23,744 bases of DNA from Gemmatimonadota bacterium (GCA_017889745.1 JAGGAG010000017.1:1-23744), one strand, 5' to 3'; positions 1 through 8,239 are shown, numbered from the stretch's first letter. Translations and numbers: made by a program. The notes: a model not told the origin generated them from the sequence alone.

Positions 1-110
1 TAGCCATTGCCAGTATTGTCCTGTTCTTCCTCGCGATTCTGGTGCTTCGGACGCGGGCAGCCTGGCTTGCGGCGCCGCCGCGCGATGACAGGAAGGCGGC
101 CCGTGAATAA
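1..110 (+). CDS. C-terminal end of a probable membrane protein (partial)
   Basis: An open frame enters from the left edge (first full codon at position 3) and stops at TAA 108-110. The 35 visible residues begin with a strongly hydrophobic stretch (AIASIVLFFLAILVL), followed by an Arg-containing boundary and a short charged tail ending RKAARE. That is the usual look of a last transmembrane helix with a cytoplasmic tail, for example in an MFS-type transporter, but the family cannot be named from this much. Third codon positions are mostly G or C, which supports coding. It is convergent with the hybrid kinase gene that ends at 266. Confidence 0.45.
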   Translation, partial: AIASIVLFFLAILVLRTRAAWLAAPPRDDRKAARE

Positions 111-116
111 GCCGCC
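95..116 (+). terminator. weak hairpin overlapping the stop codon of the partial gene
   Basis: GGCGGC (95-100) and GCCGCC (111-116) form a 6-bp GC stem around a 10-nt loop that contains the TAA stop. No T-run follows, so a terminator role is only a guess. The remaining bases up to 265 show no gene or clear signal. Confidence 0.25.
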
Positions 117-265
117 GCCTGATCCGCGTGAGATGATAATGGAGGACCGGTGGTGGCGGCATGGTGTGGAACTGGTCAGTCACGTCAACTTCAGCCAGCT
201 GGCGCGGGTGCGGAATCACCGTGACAACCTCGGCACCGGCGCGGCGCCGACGCGCCTTCCGTACG

Positions 266-3200
266 CTACGCCGGCGTCGCCAAGGCGCCACCCCGCACGG
301 TCTCAGCAAGCGCCCTGATCAGCACGTCAAACTCCACGGGCTTCACAAGGTGCGCATCGAACCCCGCAGCGGTGGACTCCCGTCGCGCCTCATCCTGTCC
401 CCACCCGGACAGCGCGATCAGCACGATGCTCCTGCCCCAGGGTTCCTCCCGAATGCGGCGACCCACATCGAACCCATTGAGGATGGGCAGGCCGATGTCG
501 AGGAGAATGACATCGGGGTGAAATGCCGCCGCCGCCTCTATCGCCGCCGGGCCGTCATAGGCCGTCGCGGTCGTGTGTCCGGCCAACTGCAGCAGAATTG
601 ATAGCGAATCGGCGGAATCCCGATTGTCATCGACCACGAGTACCCGGCGGGAGGGCCCCGCCGGCAACTGCCTCGCGGCCCCGACAGGGCGCGCCGGCGG
701 GACGGACAAGGGCAGCCGCACGATAAACACACTTCCCTGCCCCACGCCGGCGCTCTCGGCGTGCACCGTGCCACCGTGCTGCTCCACAAGCTGCCGGACC
801 AGGGTCAGGCCGATGCCGAGGCCGCTGCCGGAGCGCTCGAGCGACACATCGACCTGCATGAAGAGCTCGAAAATGTCGGGCAGCTGTTCGGCCGCCAGGC
901 CGATGCCATTGTCCTGCACGCGGATCACCGCCTCGTTGCCCTCTCGTTCGAGCGTCAGCCCAATGCCCCCGCCGCGTTCGGTGAACTTGCAGGCGTTGTG
1001 AATGAGGTTGCCCACCACCTGCCCCAGCCGGATCGGATCGGCATCCAGGTACAGCGCGCCCGGGGGCCGCTTCAGAACCAATGCCTGGTCCAGCTGCTCG
1101 CAGAACGGACGCGCGGTCTCGACAGCCTGCTCGACGAGCGAGCCCAGGTCCATCCATTCCCTGCGCAGCTCGATCACGCCTCGCGTGATGCGGCTCACGT
1201 CGAGGAGGTCGTCGACCAGCCGCACCACCTGGCCGACCTGGCGCTCGATCATCTCGATCGCCGTCAGGACCGCGGGCTCGTGTGCGCCGGTCATCTTCAC
1301 GACCTGCAGGGCGTTCCGGATCGGCGCGAGCGGATTCCGCAACTCGTGCGCGAGCATGGCGAGGAATTCGTCCTTGCGCCGATCGGCCGCCGCCAGCTGC
1401 TCCGCGCGCCGCCGGGCCTCTGCGTCCGCCTGCCTTCGCGCCGTCACGTCGCCCACGATGCCCAGCATACTGACCGGCTTCCCGGCCCGGTCACGGTAGA
1501 TGCACCCATGCACCTCGATCCAGTGCTCGCTGCCATCCGGCCAGATGACCCGGCACTCGAAGGTCCAGTCCTTGAGCTCGGCCACCGCCTCCCGGAACCG
1601 GGCTTCGACTTCCGCACGGTCCAGCGGATGCACGTGGCGCAGGAAGGTGTCGAAAGTCCACTCCGCCACCGCCTCCTCATAGCCAAAGGTCTGGTCATGC
1701 CGCAACGAGCGCCGGGCGGTCTCGGTCGCCAGGTCAAGGTCCCAGGCACCGAGTTGTGCCGATTCGAGCGTGAACCGCAAACCCTCTTCGCTGGCGCGCA
1801 GCGCCTCGTTCAGTTGCTTGCGCTCGGTGGAGTCTTCGATGGCGAGGAGAATGGCTGGCTCGCCACCCTGGACTTGCCGCAGTCGCCGGGCGTTCACCAC
1901 CATGGTTCTCCGGCCCAGGTGCTCGAAGTCCCGCTCCAGCTCGAAATCGCTGACCTCGCTGTGCAGCGGCAGGAGTTCCTGCAGAAGCCGCCGCAACTCC
2001 GGAACGTCCCATTGACCGTTCCCGAGGTCGAAGAAGCGGCGCCCGATCGTCTCCCCGGGCGCGACCTGGAACGCGTGATAGAACGCCGCGCTCGCCGTGC
2101 GCACGCACAGGTCAGCGTCGAGGACCACCAGCGGTTCCCGCACGGTCGCCACAATGCTCGCCGTGTATTCGTGCGCCCGCTTCATGGTGTCGATATCCAC
2201 GAACATGACCACCACGCCGTCGATTCGATCGTCCAGGGTGCGATAGGGGCGGAGCCTGAGTGCGTACCAGTACCCGTCCCGGTCCTGCACCTCGTGCTCC
2301 TGCAGGCTCGCCGTCTCGAGCACCTCGCGCAGCAGCGGTTCCAGAGACGGGGCACGCTCGAACACGAGGCTGATATCGGCCAGCGGCCGCCCGATGTCGG
2401 CGGGAGCCAGCCTGAGCAGCTTTCCGGCTGACGCCGTGAAGCGGCGGATCCTGAAGTCCGGACCCACGATGACGATCGGCATCTGCACGCTGTCCAGCAG
2501 GTTGGTCAGGTCGCTATTGACGCGATTCAGCTCGAGATTGCGATGGTTGAGCTCCTCGTTGACCGTGACCAGTTCCTCGTTGCTCGACTCAATTTCCTCC
2601 TTGGAAGTCTCCAGCTCCTCGTTGACGCTCTGCAGCTCCTCATTGGCCGACTGGATCTCCTCATTCGCCGACTGCAGCTCCTCGCTGGACACCTCGTGCT
2701 GCTCGATCATGGTCTGGAGGTACTCGCGCGTCGCGGACAGTTCCTGTCCCAGGCGCACCACCTCGGGATATGCCGATTCGCCGGTCACGGCGACGCCCGA
2801 AGGCGCACTTGCGGGTGGCGGTTCCGTGCCCGGCGCCGCCGCTCCGTCTTCCTCGAACAGAATGAGAAAGCCGCCCTGCTTCGAACCGTTTCCCCGGATG
2901 GGGATGACCTCGACCGCCGCCTGGCGAAGGTCCGCGCCGGACGCGATCCGCAAGCCCTCCTGCCGCACCGGGACACCGTCCCGTCCCGCGCGCATCACGG
3001 CATCGCGCACGCCGAGCGCCAATCCCTCACGGACCATCTTCAGCAGACTCAGGCTCGCCTTGCCGGGGGCCGGTGCCAGGAAGGCGCTGGTATCCCCGCG
3101 ATACTGCAGGATGTCCAGGTTGCTCGAGACCAGCACGCCGGGTGGCGCGAACTTCGCCGCCACGATGCGGTCCGCTTCCCGGGGCAGGTCGGCCGCGGCG

Positions 3201-4732
3201 GCGGTCAGCTGCGTGACCGGGGGGGCGAGGAAAGGCGGGGCCGGGGACAAGTCCTGGAGAGGGTAGAGGCCGGCCGCAGAGGAACCCGCCTGCCTCTGGT
3301 ACACCCGGTGCCTTGCATCGTGCACATCGAAGAGGTCCCGGTGCGTACCGATGGTTTCGGAAGCTCCCAGCCAGAGGAATCCGCCAGGCTGGAGCGCGTA
3401 GTGAAGGATCGGCAGGATCTTCTGCTGCAGCGCCGGTTCCAGGTAGATCAGCAGGTTCCGGCAGGTGACGAGATCGATACGCGAGAAGGGCGGGTCGGAG
3501 GCGACATTGTGCCGTGAGAAGACACAGGTATCGCGTATGCCCTTGCTGATGCGATAGCCATCATCCAGCTCAACAAAGAAGCGCTGGAGCCGGTCCGGCG
3601 CCATTTCCTCGGCGATGTCCCTGGGATAGACGCCCGTCCTGGCGGTGTCGATGCTGGCACCGCTCAAGTCGGTCGCAAAGACCTGCAGCGGCACCCGAAT
3701 GTCCTTCTCTTCGGCATACTCGGCGTAGGCGATCGCGACAGAATAGGCCTCCTGTCCCGTGGAGCACCCCAGCGTCCAGACCCGCAGCGGGTCGTGAGCG
3801 GTGCGATCCCGCGTCAGTGCCGGGAAGACCCTCGCCTTGAGAAACTCGAACGCCTCAGGGTCGCGGAAGAAGCTGGTGACACCAATCAGGATGTCATGGC
3901 ACAGGGCGTTTGCCTCTCCAGGCGTCTGCTGCAGGAAGCGCGCGTACTCACCCAGGCCTGGCACCCGCTGCAGGAGCATTCGCCGGCTGATACGGCGGTA
4001 GAGCGTGCTGAACTTGTACTCGGTGAAATCGACGCCGGTGGCGTCGCGGAGGAGTTGCAGTATCCGGCTCACGCCGAGTCCATCACTCGACTCCGCGGCC
4101 CGGTCGGCCGGCACTGCAAAGGTGTGCTCGGCGATACGGACGAGTTCCCGGGCGATCTGGCCGGGAGCGAGCACGAAGTCCACGCTGCCCGAGGTGATGG
4201 CACTGTGCGGCATCCCGTCATGCTGCGCCGTCACATCCTGCGCGAACGTGATCCCGCCCTCGGCCTTGATGGCCTCGAGCCCCAGGGTGCCGTCGTTGGC
4301 CGTGCCGGAAAGGATGATGCCGATGGCCTGATCGCGCCGATCCTCCGCGAGGGCGCGGAAGAACTGGTCGACTGGCCGGTGAACTCCGTGGGGTCGGGGC
4401 AGGAGTTGCAGCACCCCTCCGGAGATGACCATGCTCCGGCCGGGAGGCATGACGTAGACGTGGTTGGGCTGGACGACGGGCTCGTCCTGGACCTCCAGCA
4501 CCGGCATCCGGGTGGCACGCGAGAGGATCCCGGCCAGGGCGCTGGTGTGCGATGGTGCCAGGTGCTGTACCAGGACGAAACCGAGCCCGGTGTCGGGTGG
4601 CAGCGCGTTGAGCAACTGGGTGAACGCTTCAAGTCCACCCGCCGACGCACCGATGCCCACGATGGGAAATGGCGCACTTCGCGGCGACCCTATGGGGTCG
4701 GGGGTGCCACGTCCCTCGTTCGTGCCGGCCAT
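266..4732 (-). CDS. CheB-CheR-PAS hybrid sensor histidine kinase with C-terminal receiver
   Basis: Soluble 1488-residue signalling fusion. A CheB methylesterase domain (about 22-200) keeps the catalytic Ser30 (GASAGG), His57 (VQHL) and Asp147 (GTANDG). A CheR methyltransferase follows (about 215-480) with the SAM motif LGCSTGQE (321-328) and the TCRNLLIY strand. After a PAS-like segment comes a heptad coiled coil (about 655-745; repeated EELQSxNEE), then three PAS/PAC regions (about 750-1100). The kinase core has His1129 (LAHELRNPL), an N box (NLIHNACKF), DNGIGL and GSGLGIGL. The receiver (1362-1480) has Asp1368/Asp1369, phospho-acceptor Asp1412 and Lys1464. There is no membrane segment or signal peptide, so it should be cytosolic. 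CheB-CheR-PAS fusions are a known orphan family. No receptor, CheA or CheW gene is nearby, so chemotaxis is not implied. Both enzymatic active sites look intact. The start is the first ATG and is preceded by an unusual hairpin (4733-4754). Confidence 0.95.
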   Translation of the reverse strand: MAGTNEGRGTPDPIGSPRSAPFPIVGIGASAGGLEAFTQLLNALPPDTGLGFVLVQHLAPSHTSALAGILSRATRMPVLEVQDEPVVQPNHVYVMPPGRSMVISGGVLQLLPRPHGVHRPVDQFFRALAEDRRDQAIGIILSGTANDGTLGLEAIKAEGGITFAQDVTAQHDGMPHSAITSGSVDFVLAPGQIARELVRIAEHTFAVPADRAAESSDGLGVSRILQLLRDATGVDFTEYKFSTLYRRISRRMLLQRVPGLGEYARFLQQTPGEANALCHDILIGVTSFFRDPEAFEFLKARVFPALTRDRTAHDPLRVWTLGCSTGQEAYSVAIAYAEYAEEKDIRVPLQVFATDLSGASIDTARTGVYPRDIAEEMAPDRLQRFFVELDDGYRISKGIRDTCVFSRHNVASDPPFSRIDLVTCRNLLIYLEPALQQKILPILHYALQPGGFLWLGASETIGTHRDLFDVHDARHRVYQRQAGSSAAGLYPLQDLSPAPPFLAPPVTQLTAAAADLPREADRIVAAKFAPPGVLVSSNLDILQYRGDTSAFLAPAPGKASLSLLKMVREGLALGVRDAVMRAGRDGVPVRQEGLRIASGADLRQAAVEVIPIRGNGSKQGGFLILFEEDGAAAPGTEPPPASAPSGVAVTGESAYPEVVRLGQELSATREYLQTMIEQHEVSSEELQSANEEIQSANEELQSVNEELETSKEEIESSNEELVTVNEELNHRNLELNRVNSDLTNLLDSVQMPIVIVGPDFRIRRFTASAGKLLRLAPADIGRPLADISLVFERAPSLEPLLREVLETASLQEHEVQDRDGYWYALRLRPYRTLDDRIDGVVVMFVDIDTMKRAHEYTASIVATVREPLVVLDADLCVRTASAAFYHAFQVAPGETIGRRFFDLGNGQWDVPELRRLLQELLPLHSEVSDFELERDFEHLGRRTMVVNARRLRQVQGGEPAILLAIEDSTERKQLNEALRASEEGLRFTLESAQLGAWDLDLATETARRSLRHDQTFGYEEAVAEWTFDTFLRHVHPLDRAEVEARFREAVAELKDWTFECRVIWPDGSEHWIEVHGCIYRDRAGKPVSMLGIVGDVTARRQADAEARRRAEQLAAADRRKDEFLAMLAHELRNPLAPIRNALQVVKMTGAHEPAVLTAIEMIERQVGQVVRLVDDLLDVSRITRGVIELRREWMDLGSLVEQAVETARPFCEQLDQALVLKRPPGALYLDADPIRLGQVVGNLIHNACKFTERGGGIGLTLEREGNEAVIRVQDNGIGLAAEQLPDIFELFMQVDVSLERSGSGLGIGLTLVRQLVEQHGGTVHAESAGVGQGSVFIVRLPLSVPPARPVGAARQLPAGPSRRVLVVDDNRDSADSLSILLQLAGHTTATAYDGPAAIEAAAAFHPDVILLDIGLPILNGFDVGRRIREEPWGRSIVLIALSGWGQDEARRESTAAGFDAHLVKPVEFDVLIRALAETVRGGALATPA

Positions 4733-4754
4733 GTAGGAAAACGGATCCTCCTAC
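4733..4754 (-). promoter_or_regulatory. hairpin that pairs the Shine-Dalgarno region next to the hybrid kinase start
   Basis: On the minus strand the bases before ATG 4732 read GTAGGA - 10 nt - TCCTAC - ATG. GTAGGA (4754-4749) and TCCTAC (4738-4733) are perfectly complementary, and the second arm touches the start codon. The only purine-rich ribosome site, AGGAGG (4752-4747), lies partly in the first arm and is 14 nt from ATG if unfolded, longer than usual. The hairpin could mask the site or shorten the spacing. This is read directly from sequence; the function is inferred. Confidence 0.45.
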
Positions 4755-4833
4755 CCCCAGTACCCCGGCATTCCCGCCCCGGACCGCGGCCCGGATCCGG
4801 GCGGCGGCGTCGACCGGGGCGGCTCCCCAGGGT

Positions 4834-5226
4834 TCAGTCCCGCCGCAGGACCCGGCCGGCGAGAAAGCCGATCGCAAGCACAGCAAGCAGGGACCGGGTG
4901 GGGTGGGCCCGCACGATGGACTCGACGTCGGCAAGCATGTCCCTCGCATCCTTCTCACGGATGTAACGGGACGCCCCATCAACCCTGTCGGCCACTTCAT
5001 GCGTCACCTTGCTCAGTCGCTCGCCACCACCCGCGATCGCGTCGGCCTTGTCGTGCAGTCCCCGGGCAGCGCCTTCCAATCCGTCAGCGGCAGCCATCCG
5101 GCGCCCATCGATGGACGCCACGGCCTTCCTGCCCTTCTCCCGGATCCTGCCAGCGACATCGTCAAGGGTGGATTCAACGGCGTTCCCAATGTCTTCGCCC
5201 ACGTGCGGGCCGGATTCACCAGTCAT
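4834..5226 (-). CDS. small DUF883/ElaB-like protein with C-terminal membrane anchor
   Basis: About 130 residues from ATG 5226. This start has GGAGG 4 nt upstream (5235-5231), so it is preferred to the TTG at 5244. Most of the protein is charged and predicted helical, rich in Ala, Asp, Glu, Lys and Arg, with recurring segments such as 'DDVAGRIREKGRKAV'. It ends in a short hydrophobic helix (LLAVLAIGFLAGRVL) and RRD. A helical stalk followed by 'VRAHPTRSLL', one membrane span and an Arg-rich tail is the layout of the YqjD/ElaB (DUF883) group, known in enterobacteria as inner-membrane, ribosome-associated stress proteins. The match here is by layout, so the family call is tentative. Gap to the hybrid kinase is 101 nt; that spacer holds a perfect palindrome, GCCCGGATCCGGGC (4789-4802), with no assigned role. 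Confidence 0.7.
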   Translation of the reverse strand: MTGESGPHVGEDIGNAVESTLDDVAGRIREKGRKAVASIDGRRMAAADGLEGAARGLHDKADAIAGGGERLSKVTHEVADRVDGASRYIREKDARDMLADVESIVRAHPTRSLLAVLAIGFLAGRVLRRD

Positions 5227-5259
5227 AACGCCTCCGCTCAACAACTCAGGGTAAGAAAC

Positions 5260-5293
5260 GAAAAGCGGAAGCAGAGCGGCCCAGTGCGCCGCT
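5260..5293 (-). terminator. possible weak terminator after the Ser/Thr kinase gene
   Basis: On the minus strand, AGCGGC (5293-5288) and GCCGCT (5280-5275) form a 6-bp stem with a 7-nt loop, followed by a pyrimidine-rich but interrupted tract. A second stem, TCGGAA/TTCCGA (5310-5327), lies slightly upstream. Both fall in the 194-nt spacer between the kinase stop (5421) and the DUF883-like start. Neither has a clean T-run. Confidence 0.25.
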
Positions 5294-5420
5294 GCACTCC
5301 CGCAACGGATCGGAACAGCATTTCCGACCGATCGGATTGATCATCGCGGCCGTACCGCGCGACCTGCGGCAACATATCACCGCACCTTCAGGCCTACAAC
5401 CGGAGCCCGGCCGCCAGTTC

Positions 5421-7316
5421 CTAGACCGGTGTCACCGACGCGCGCCGGGGGAACTTCACCATCTGCTCCACTTCTTCCTGCGCCGCGATGAGCCGCTCGA
5501 CATCATCCGATACGGCAGCGGCAAGACCGAGGTGGGTGGTGAGTCCCGCCACGGTAACCGACCCGGCGTGCAGCCGCAGCAGGTTGAGGCGGATCGTCTC
5601 CAGCGCGCCGACGGCGTCCCCGAGTTTGGCGTGCATCCTGTCCCGGGCCGCGCGCAGGTCGGCGTACTCGGTGGAGGCGGCCGCGTCACCGCCATCGCCA
5701 AGCACCTCCTGGAGCTCATCGTACCGGGCCCGGAGCGACTGCGCGTCAGCCTGGAGGCGACGCAGCAGTGCGGGAAGGTCCCCCAAGGCCTGTCGTGATT
5801 CCTTCGGCAGGCTCTCGAAAAGCTGCTCCGCGGCCATGCCGAGCGAGAGCTCGGTGGCCCGGTGCGTCATGGCCGGCGCGATCGCGCGCGTCCCCAGCAG
5901 CTTGCGCGCGACGGAGAACGCGAGCTTGCCGATCCTGCCCATCCACAGCCTGGCCCAGAACTCGGTATCGACGTCGCGGCGGCGCTGCAGCAGGTAGAGG
6001 TACGCCACCGACGTGAGGACCGTCGTCCCGTACGCCAGGCCGAACACCGATGCCGCCGCCTGAAAGAACGGGCTCGACGGGCCGAGGAGGAGTCCAACGG
6101 TGGCGAGCACCCCGACCGCGCCGGACCCCTTCATCACCAGTGGCAAGTGGCGCTCGACCGCCGACGGGCCCGACCGGTGCTCGACGGTGAGTTCCTCACG
6201 CGCCTGCTCGATTTCGCCCTTGAAGGCGGGGTCGAGATCCTGGTGGGTGAAGCCGAGCAGGCTGAGTCGCCGCGCGGCACCCACGAGGTACGCAAACGGC
6301 GCGACGGTGACGCCGAGCAGGAGCGTCACGAAGCCAGGGGTGCGCCCGAACAGCGCCGCGATGACGATGGAGCCGCTGAGCAGCAGGAAGAGGGCAACCA
6401 GCGTGCCACCGCCGTCGAGCCGTCCGTAGCGCTTCACGAAGGCGCGCAGCGCCGCCGGCAGCTCGCGCCGCTGCTCCAGCGCGAGACCCAGCTGCTCGGC
6501 GAGAGCCTGCGCGCTCGCGGGGCGATGGTCGGGCGGCTTTGCGAGGCAGCGATCGACGATCAACGCCAGCTTGCGCGGCACGGTGAGCCCGAGCGATACC
6601 AGCGGCGGCGGCGGCTCGGTGACCTGGCGGGCCAGTACTTCAGTGGCGCTGCTTCCCTCGAACGGCAGCCGACCCGAGAGGGCGAAGAACGCGGTGGCAC
6701 CGAGTCCGTAGAGGTCGCTCCGCGCATCAATCTGTCCGCCCAGCGCCTGTTCGGGACTCATGAACTCGGGCGTGCCGGAGATGCCGTCGCCGGCGTCACC
6801 CGCGGCCGCGGCAATGCCAAAGTCGGTGACGAGCACGCGGCCGGTGGATCGCTCGATGAGGATGTTGTCAGGCTTCACGTCCCGGTGGACGAGGCCCTGC
6901 GCATGGGCGGACGCCAGGGCCCAGGCCACCTCGCGCAGAACCCGCGCGGCCTCCGATGGCGGGAGTGGTCCCCGCTGGCGCACGCGCTCAGCGAGGGTTT
7001 CGCCGTCAACGAACGCCATGACGTAGAACACGAATCCTTCCGCGTCCTCCACGGCATGAATCGGGATGATGTTCGGGTGGGACAGGCCTGCCGCGAGACG
7101 TGCCTCGCGAAGGAAGCGCTGGCGGAGCGGCGCCTGCGCCGCGCGCGCGGGTGGGAGGAGCTTGATGGCGACTGGGCGGTCGAGGTGCACTTCGCGGGCG
7201 AGATAGACGATGCCCATGCCGCCACGCCCGAGCTCACGATCAATGGAGTAACGGCCGGCGAGTGCCGACTGGAACGTGAGGAAAAGCGAATCGACGGAAT
7301 CGCCGGACCGGGTCAT
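5421..7316 (-). CDS. membrane-anchored PknB-type Ser/Thr protein kinase
   Basis: About 631 residues from ATG 7316; an in-frame ATG at 7325 would add three residues, and neither has a clear ribosome site. The kinase domain (about 23-285) is complete: glycine loop GRGGMG (30-35), Lys52 in VAIK, catalytic HRDVKPDN with Asp146, DFG Asp165, and activation-segment end SPEQAL. After the kinase come four hydrophobic helices (about 305-323, 329-348, 397-412, 420-443) with a charged loop between the second and third, then a long charged C-terminal region with helical heptads (about 545-620). There are no PASTA or TPR repeats. The expected topology has the kinase in the cytosol and, with an even number of spans, the C-terminal helical part also inside. 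The kinase family is certain; substrates and signal are unknown. No phosphatase gene is adjacent. Confidence 0.93.
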   Translation of the reverse strand: MTRSGDSVDSLFLTFQSALAGRYSIDRELGRGGMGIVYLAREVHLDRPVAIKLLPPARAAQAPLRQRFLREARLAAGLSHPNIIPIHAVEDAEGFVFYVMAFVDGETLAERVRQRGPLPPSEAARVLREVAWALASAHAQGLVHRDVKPDNILIERSTGRVLVTDFGIAAAAGDAGDGISGTPEFMSPEQALGGQIDARSDLYGLGATAFFALSGRLPFEGSSATEVLARQVTEPPPPLVSLGLTVPRKLALIVDRCLAKPPDHRPASAQALAEQLGLALEQRRELPAALRAFVKRYGRLDGGGTLVALFLLLSGSIVIAALFGRTPGFVTLLLGVTVAPFAYLVGAARRLSLLGFTHQDLDPAFKGEIEQAREELTVEHRSGPSAVERHLPLVMKGSGAVGVLATVGLLLGPSSPFFQAAASVFGLAYGTTVLTSVAYLYLLQRRRDVDTEFWARLWMGRIGKLAFSVARKLLGTRAIAPAMTHRATELSLGMAAEQLFESLPKESRQALGDLPALLRRLQADAQSLRARYDELQEVLGDGGDAAASTEYADLRAARDRMHAKLGDAVGALETIRLNLLRLHAGSVTVAGLTTHLGLAAAVSDDVERLIAAQEEVEQMVKFPRRASVTPV

Positions 7317-7482
7317 GCCCAACATATACGACCGAACGCGCCGCCGGGGTAGACGGCGCAAATGAGGACGAGGAATTACGAGGAGGTCGTGACGACGAAG
7401 GCCCCCGACGTCGCGGAAGGCGAATGGCACCGATGGCTGAAACGAGACGCATCACCGACACCGTTACAGGGTAGTACAGGAA

Positions 7483-7621
7483 GAGCCTGAAATGCAGGCT
7501 CACCAGGCCGTAGCAGTGTTACATGAAGATCACGCCTAATCAGGGGCGTGATTGCCTTACGATCGAGCGAAGTCGGCTTCGAGCGGGCGGGCGCGGCAGT
7601 TGAGGCTGCCGCGCCCTTTTT
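7483..7621 (+). ncRNA. structured non-coding stretch ending in an intrinsic terminator (small RNA or 5' leader)
   Basis: Four hairpins line up on the + strand: GAGCCTG/CAGGCTC (7483-7501, 5-nt loop); ATCACGCC/GGCGTGAT (7529-7552, 8-nt loop); CGAAG/CTTCG (7568-7581, TCGG loop); and an 11-bp terminator stem (7589-7616) followed by TTTTT. No + strand gene lies between the kinase start and this stretch, so the terminator has no protein-coding customer upstream. It either ends an independent small RNA or acts as an attenuator in the leader of the gene at 7661. No known riboswitch core, 6S, SRP or tmRNA signature was recognised. The promoter was not identified. Confidence 0.5.
7589..7621 (+). terminator. 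strong rho-independent terminator
   Basis: GGGCGCGGCAG (7589-7599), a 6-nt loop TTGAGG, CTGCCGCGCCC (7606-7616), then five T (7617-7621). The 11-bp stem is perfect. The T-run is on the + strand only, so it acts on rightward transcription. It lies 39 nt before the start codon of the next + strand gene. Confidence 0.85.
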
Positions 7622-7660
7622 GTGCTGCTGACCACGGCACCCATGAAAGCGAGAAATCAT

Positions 7661-8119
7661 ATGCGCGGCAAGGCAATCGCAGTCCTCGGAGCGCTCCTCC
7701 TGTGCGCCGGAGCGATGCAGGCACAGAGCACGTCCACCACCACGGCGCCGATCGACATCAACACGGCGTCTCGTACCGAGCTGGCCTCGGCGGGCTGGGG
7801 GCAGTACGCCGACGCCATCATCGCGGCACGGCCCTACAAGAGCATGAATGACCTGGTAGAGAGGAAGGTCGTTCCGCAGAAGGCCTATGATAAGGGATCC
7901 GAGAAGTTCCAGATCGGGAACGGCAGTGCGACGCCGATGGCCGAGCCCACCCCGACCCCGGTGAATCCGACGGTAACCCCGGACAGCCTGTCGACGACAC
8001 CGACCGCTCCGCCTTCGGTGACGCCAGGCGCCACGGGCACGGGTGTGCCAGTGCCGGCAGCAACCCCAGGCACGCCTGCGGCACCGAGCCCGGCTGGGAC
8101 TGCTGCACCCAGCAAGTAA
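7661..8119 (+). CDS. secreted ComEA-like helix-hairpin-helix protein with Pro/Thr-rich tail
   Basis: 152 residues from ATG 7661; ATG 7643 in the same frame would only lengthen the n-region of the signal. Residues 1-21 are a classic signal peptide (MRGK, hydrophobic core, then AMQA). Residues about 31-83 hold the helix-hairpin-helix pattern of the ComEA family: 'IDINTASRTEL', a glycine turn, 'ADAIIAARPYKSMNDL' and 'VVPQKAYDK'. Residues 85-152 are low-complexity Pro, Thr, Ala and Ser. ComEA-type domains bind double-stranded DNA outside the membrane in competence, but here there is a cleavable signal rather than the usual anchor and no comEC nearby, so the role is open. The Pro/Thr-rich tail could be a wall or matrix spacer. 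The region directly upstream is the terminator-ended structured stretch. Confidence 0.85.
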   Translation: MRGKAIAVLGALLLCAGAMQAQSTSTTTAPIDINTASRTELASAGWGQYADAIIAARPYKSMNDLVERKVVPQKAYDKGSEKFQIGNGSATPMAEPTPTPVNPTVTPDSLSTTPTAPPSVTPGATGTGVPVPAATPGTPAAPSPAGTAAPSK

Positions 8120-8132
8120 GCCGTGGGGAGGG

Positions 8133-8170
8133 GCACGCGGATTCCCTCATCGCGTGCGCCTTTCCTCATT
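8133..8170 (+). terminator. probable terminator after the helix-hairpin-helix gene
   Basis: GCACGCG (8133-8139) and CGCGTGC (8151-8157) form a perfect 7-bp stem with an 11-nt loop, 13 nt after the TAA stop, followed by GCCTTTCCTCATTCT. The T-rich part is broken, so strength is uncertain. Confidence 0.5.
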
Positions 8171-8227
8171 CTGGATGGCCTGACCGAATATGGGCTTCAA
8201 GCCACTCATGGAAGAGTCACCGAAGCA

Positions 8228-8233
8228 GGGAGG
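8228..8233 (+). promoter_or_regulatory. ribosome binding site that sets the start of the ferritin-like gene
   Basis: GGGAGG ends 6 nt before ATG 8240. The open frame extends upstream to 8123, but that part runs through the terminator hairpin and has no comparable site. Confidence 0.85.
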
Positions 8234-8239
8234 TACCTT

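Noticed and set aside
2512..2692. Tandem DNA repeat within the hybrid kinase
   Set aside because: It is the coding of a heptad coiled coil (EELQSxN units), typical for this protein family, not an independent repeat element.
4789..4802. 14-bp perfect palindrome GCCCGGATCCGGGC as an operator
   Set aside because: Short GC palindromes are expected at this base composition, and it lies between co-directional genes without other promoter signals.
5862..7352. 496-codon + strand frame opposite the Ser/Thr kinase
   Set aside because: Shadow of the kinase gene; no motif, and composition dominated by Arg and Glu.
7441..7621. Known riboswitch or 6S/SRP RNA before the helix-hairpin-helix gene
   Set aside because: No c-di-GMP, cobalamin, glycine or TPP core, no SRP GGAA loop, and no 6S open bubble could be recognised.
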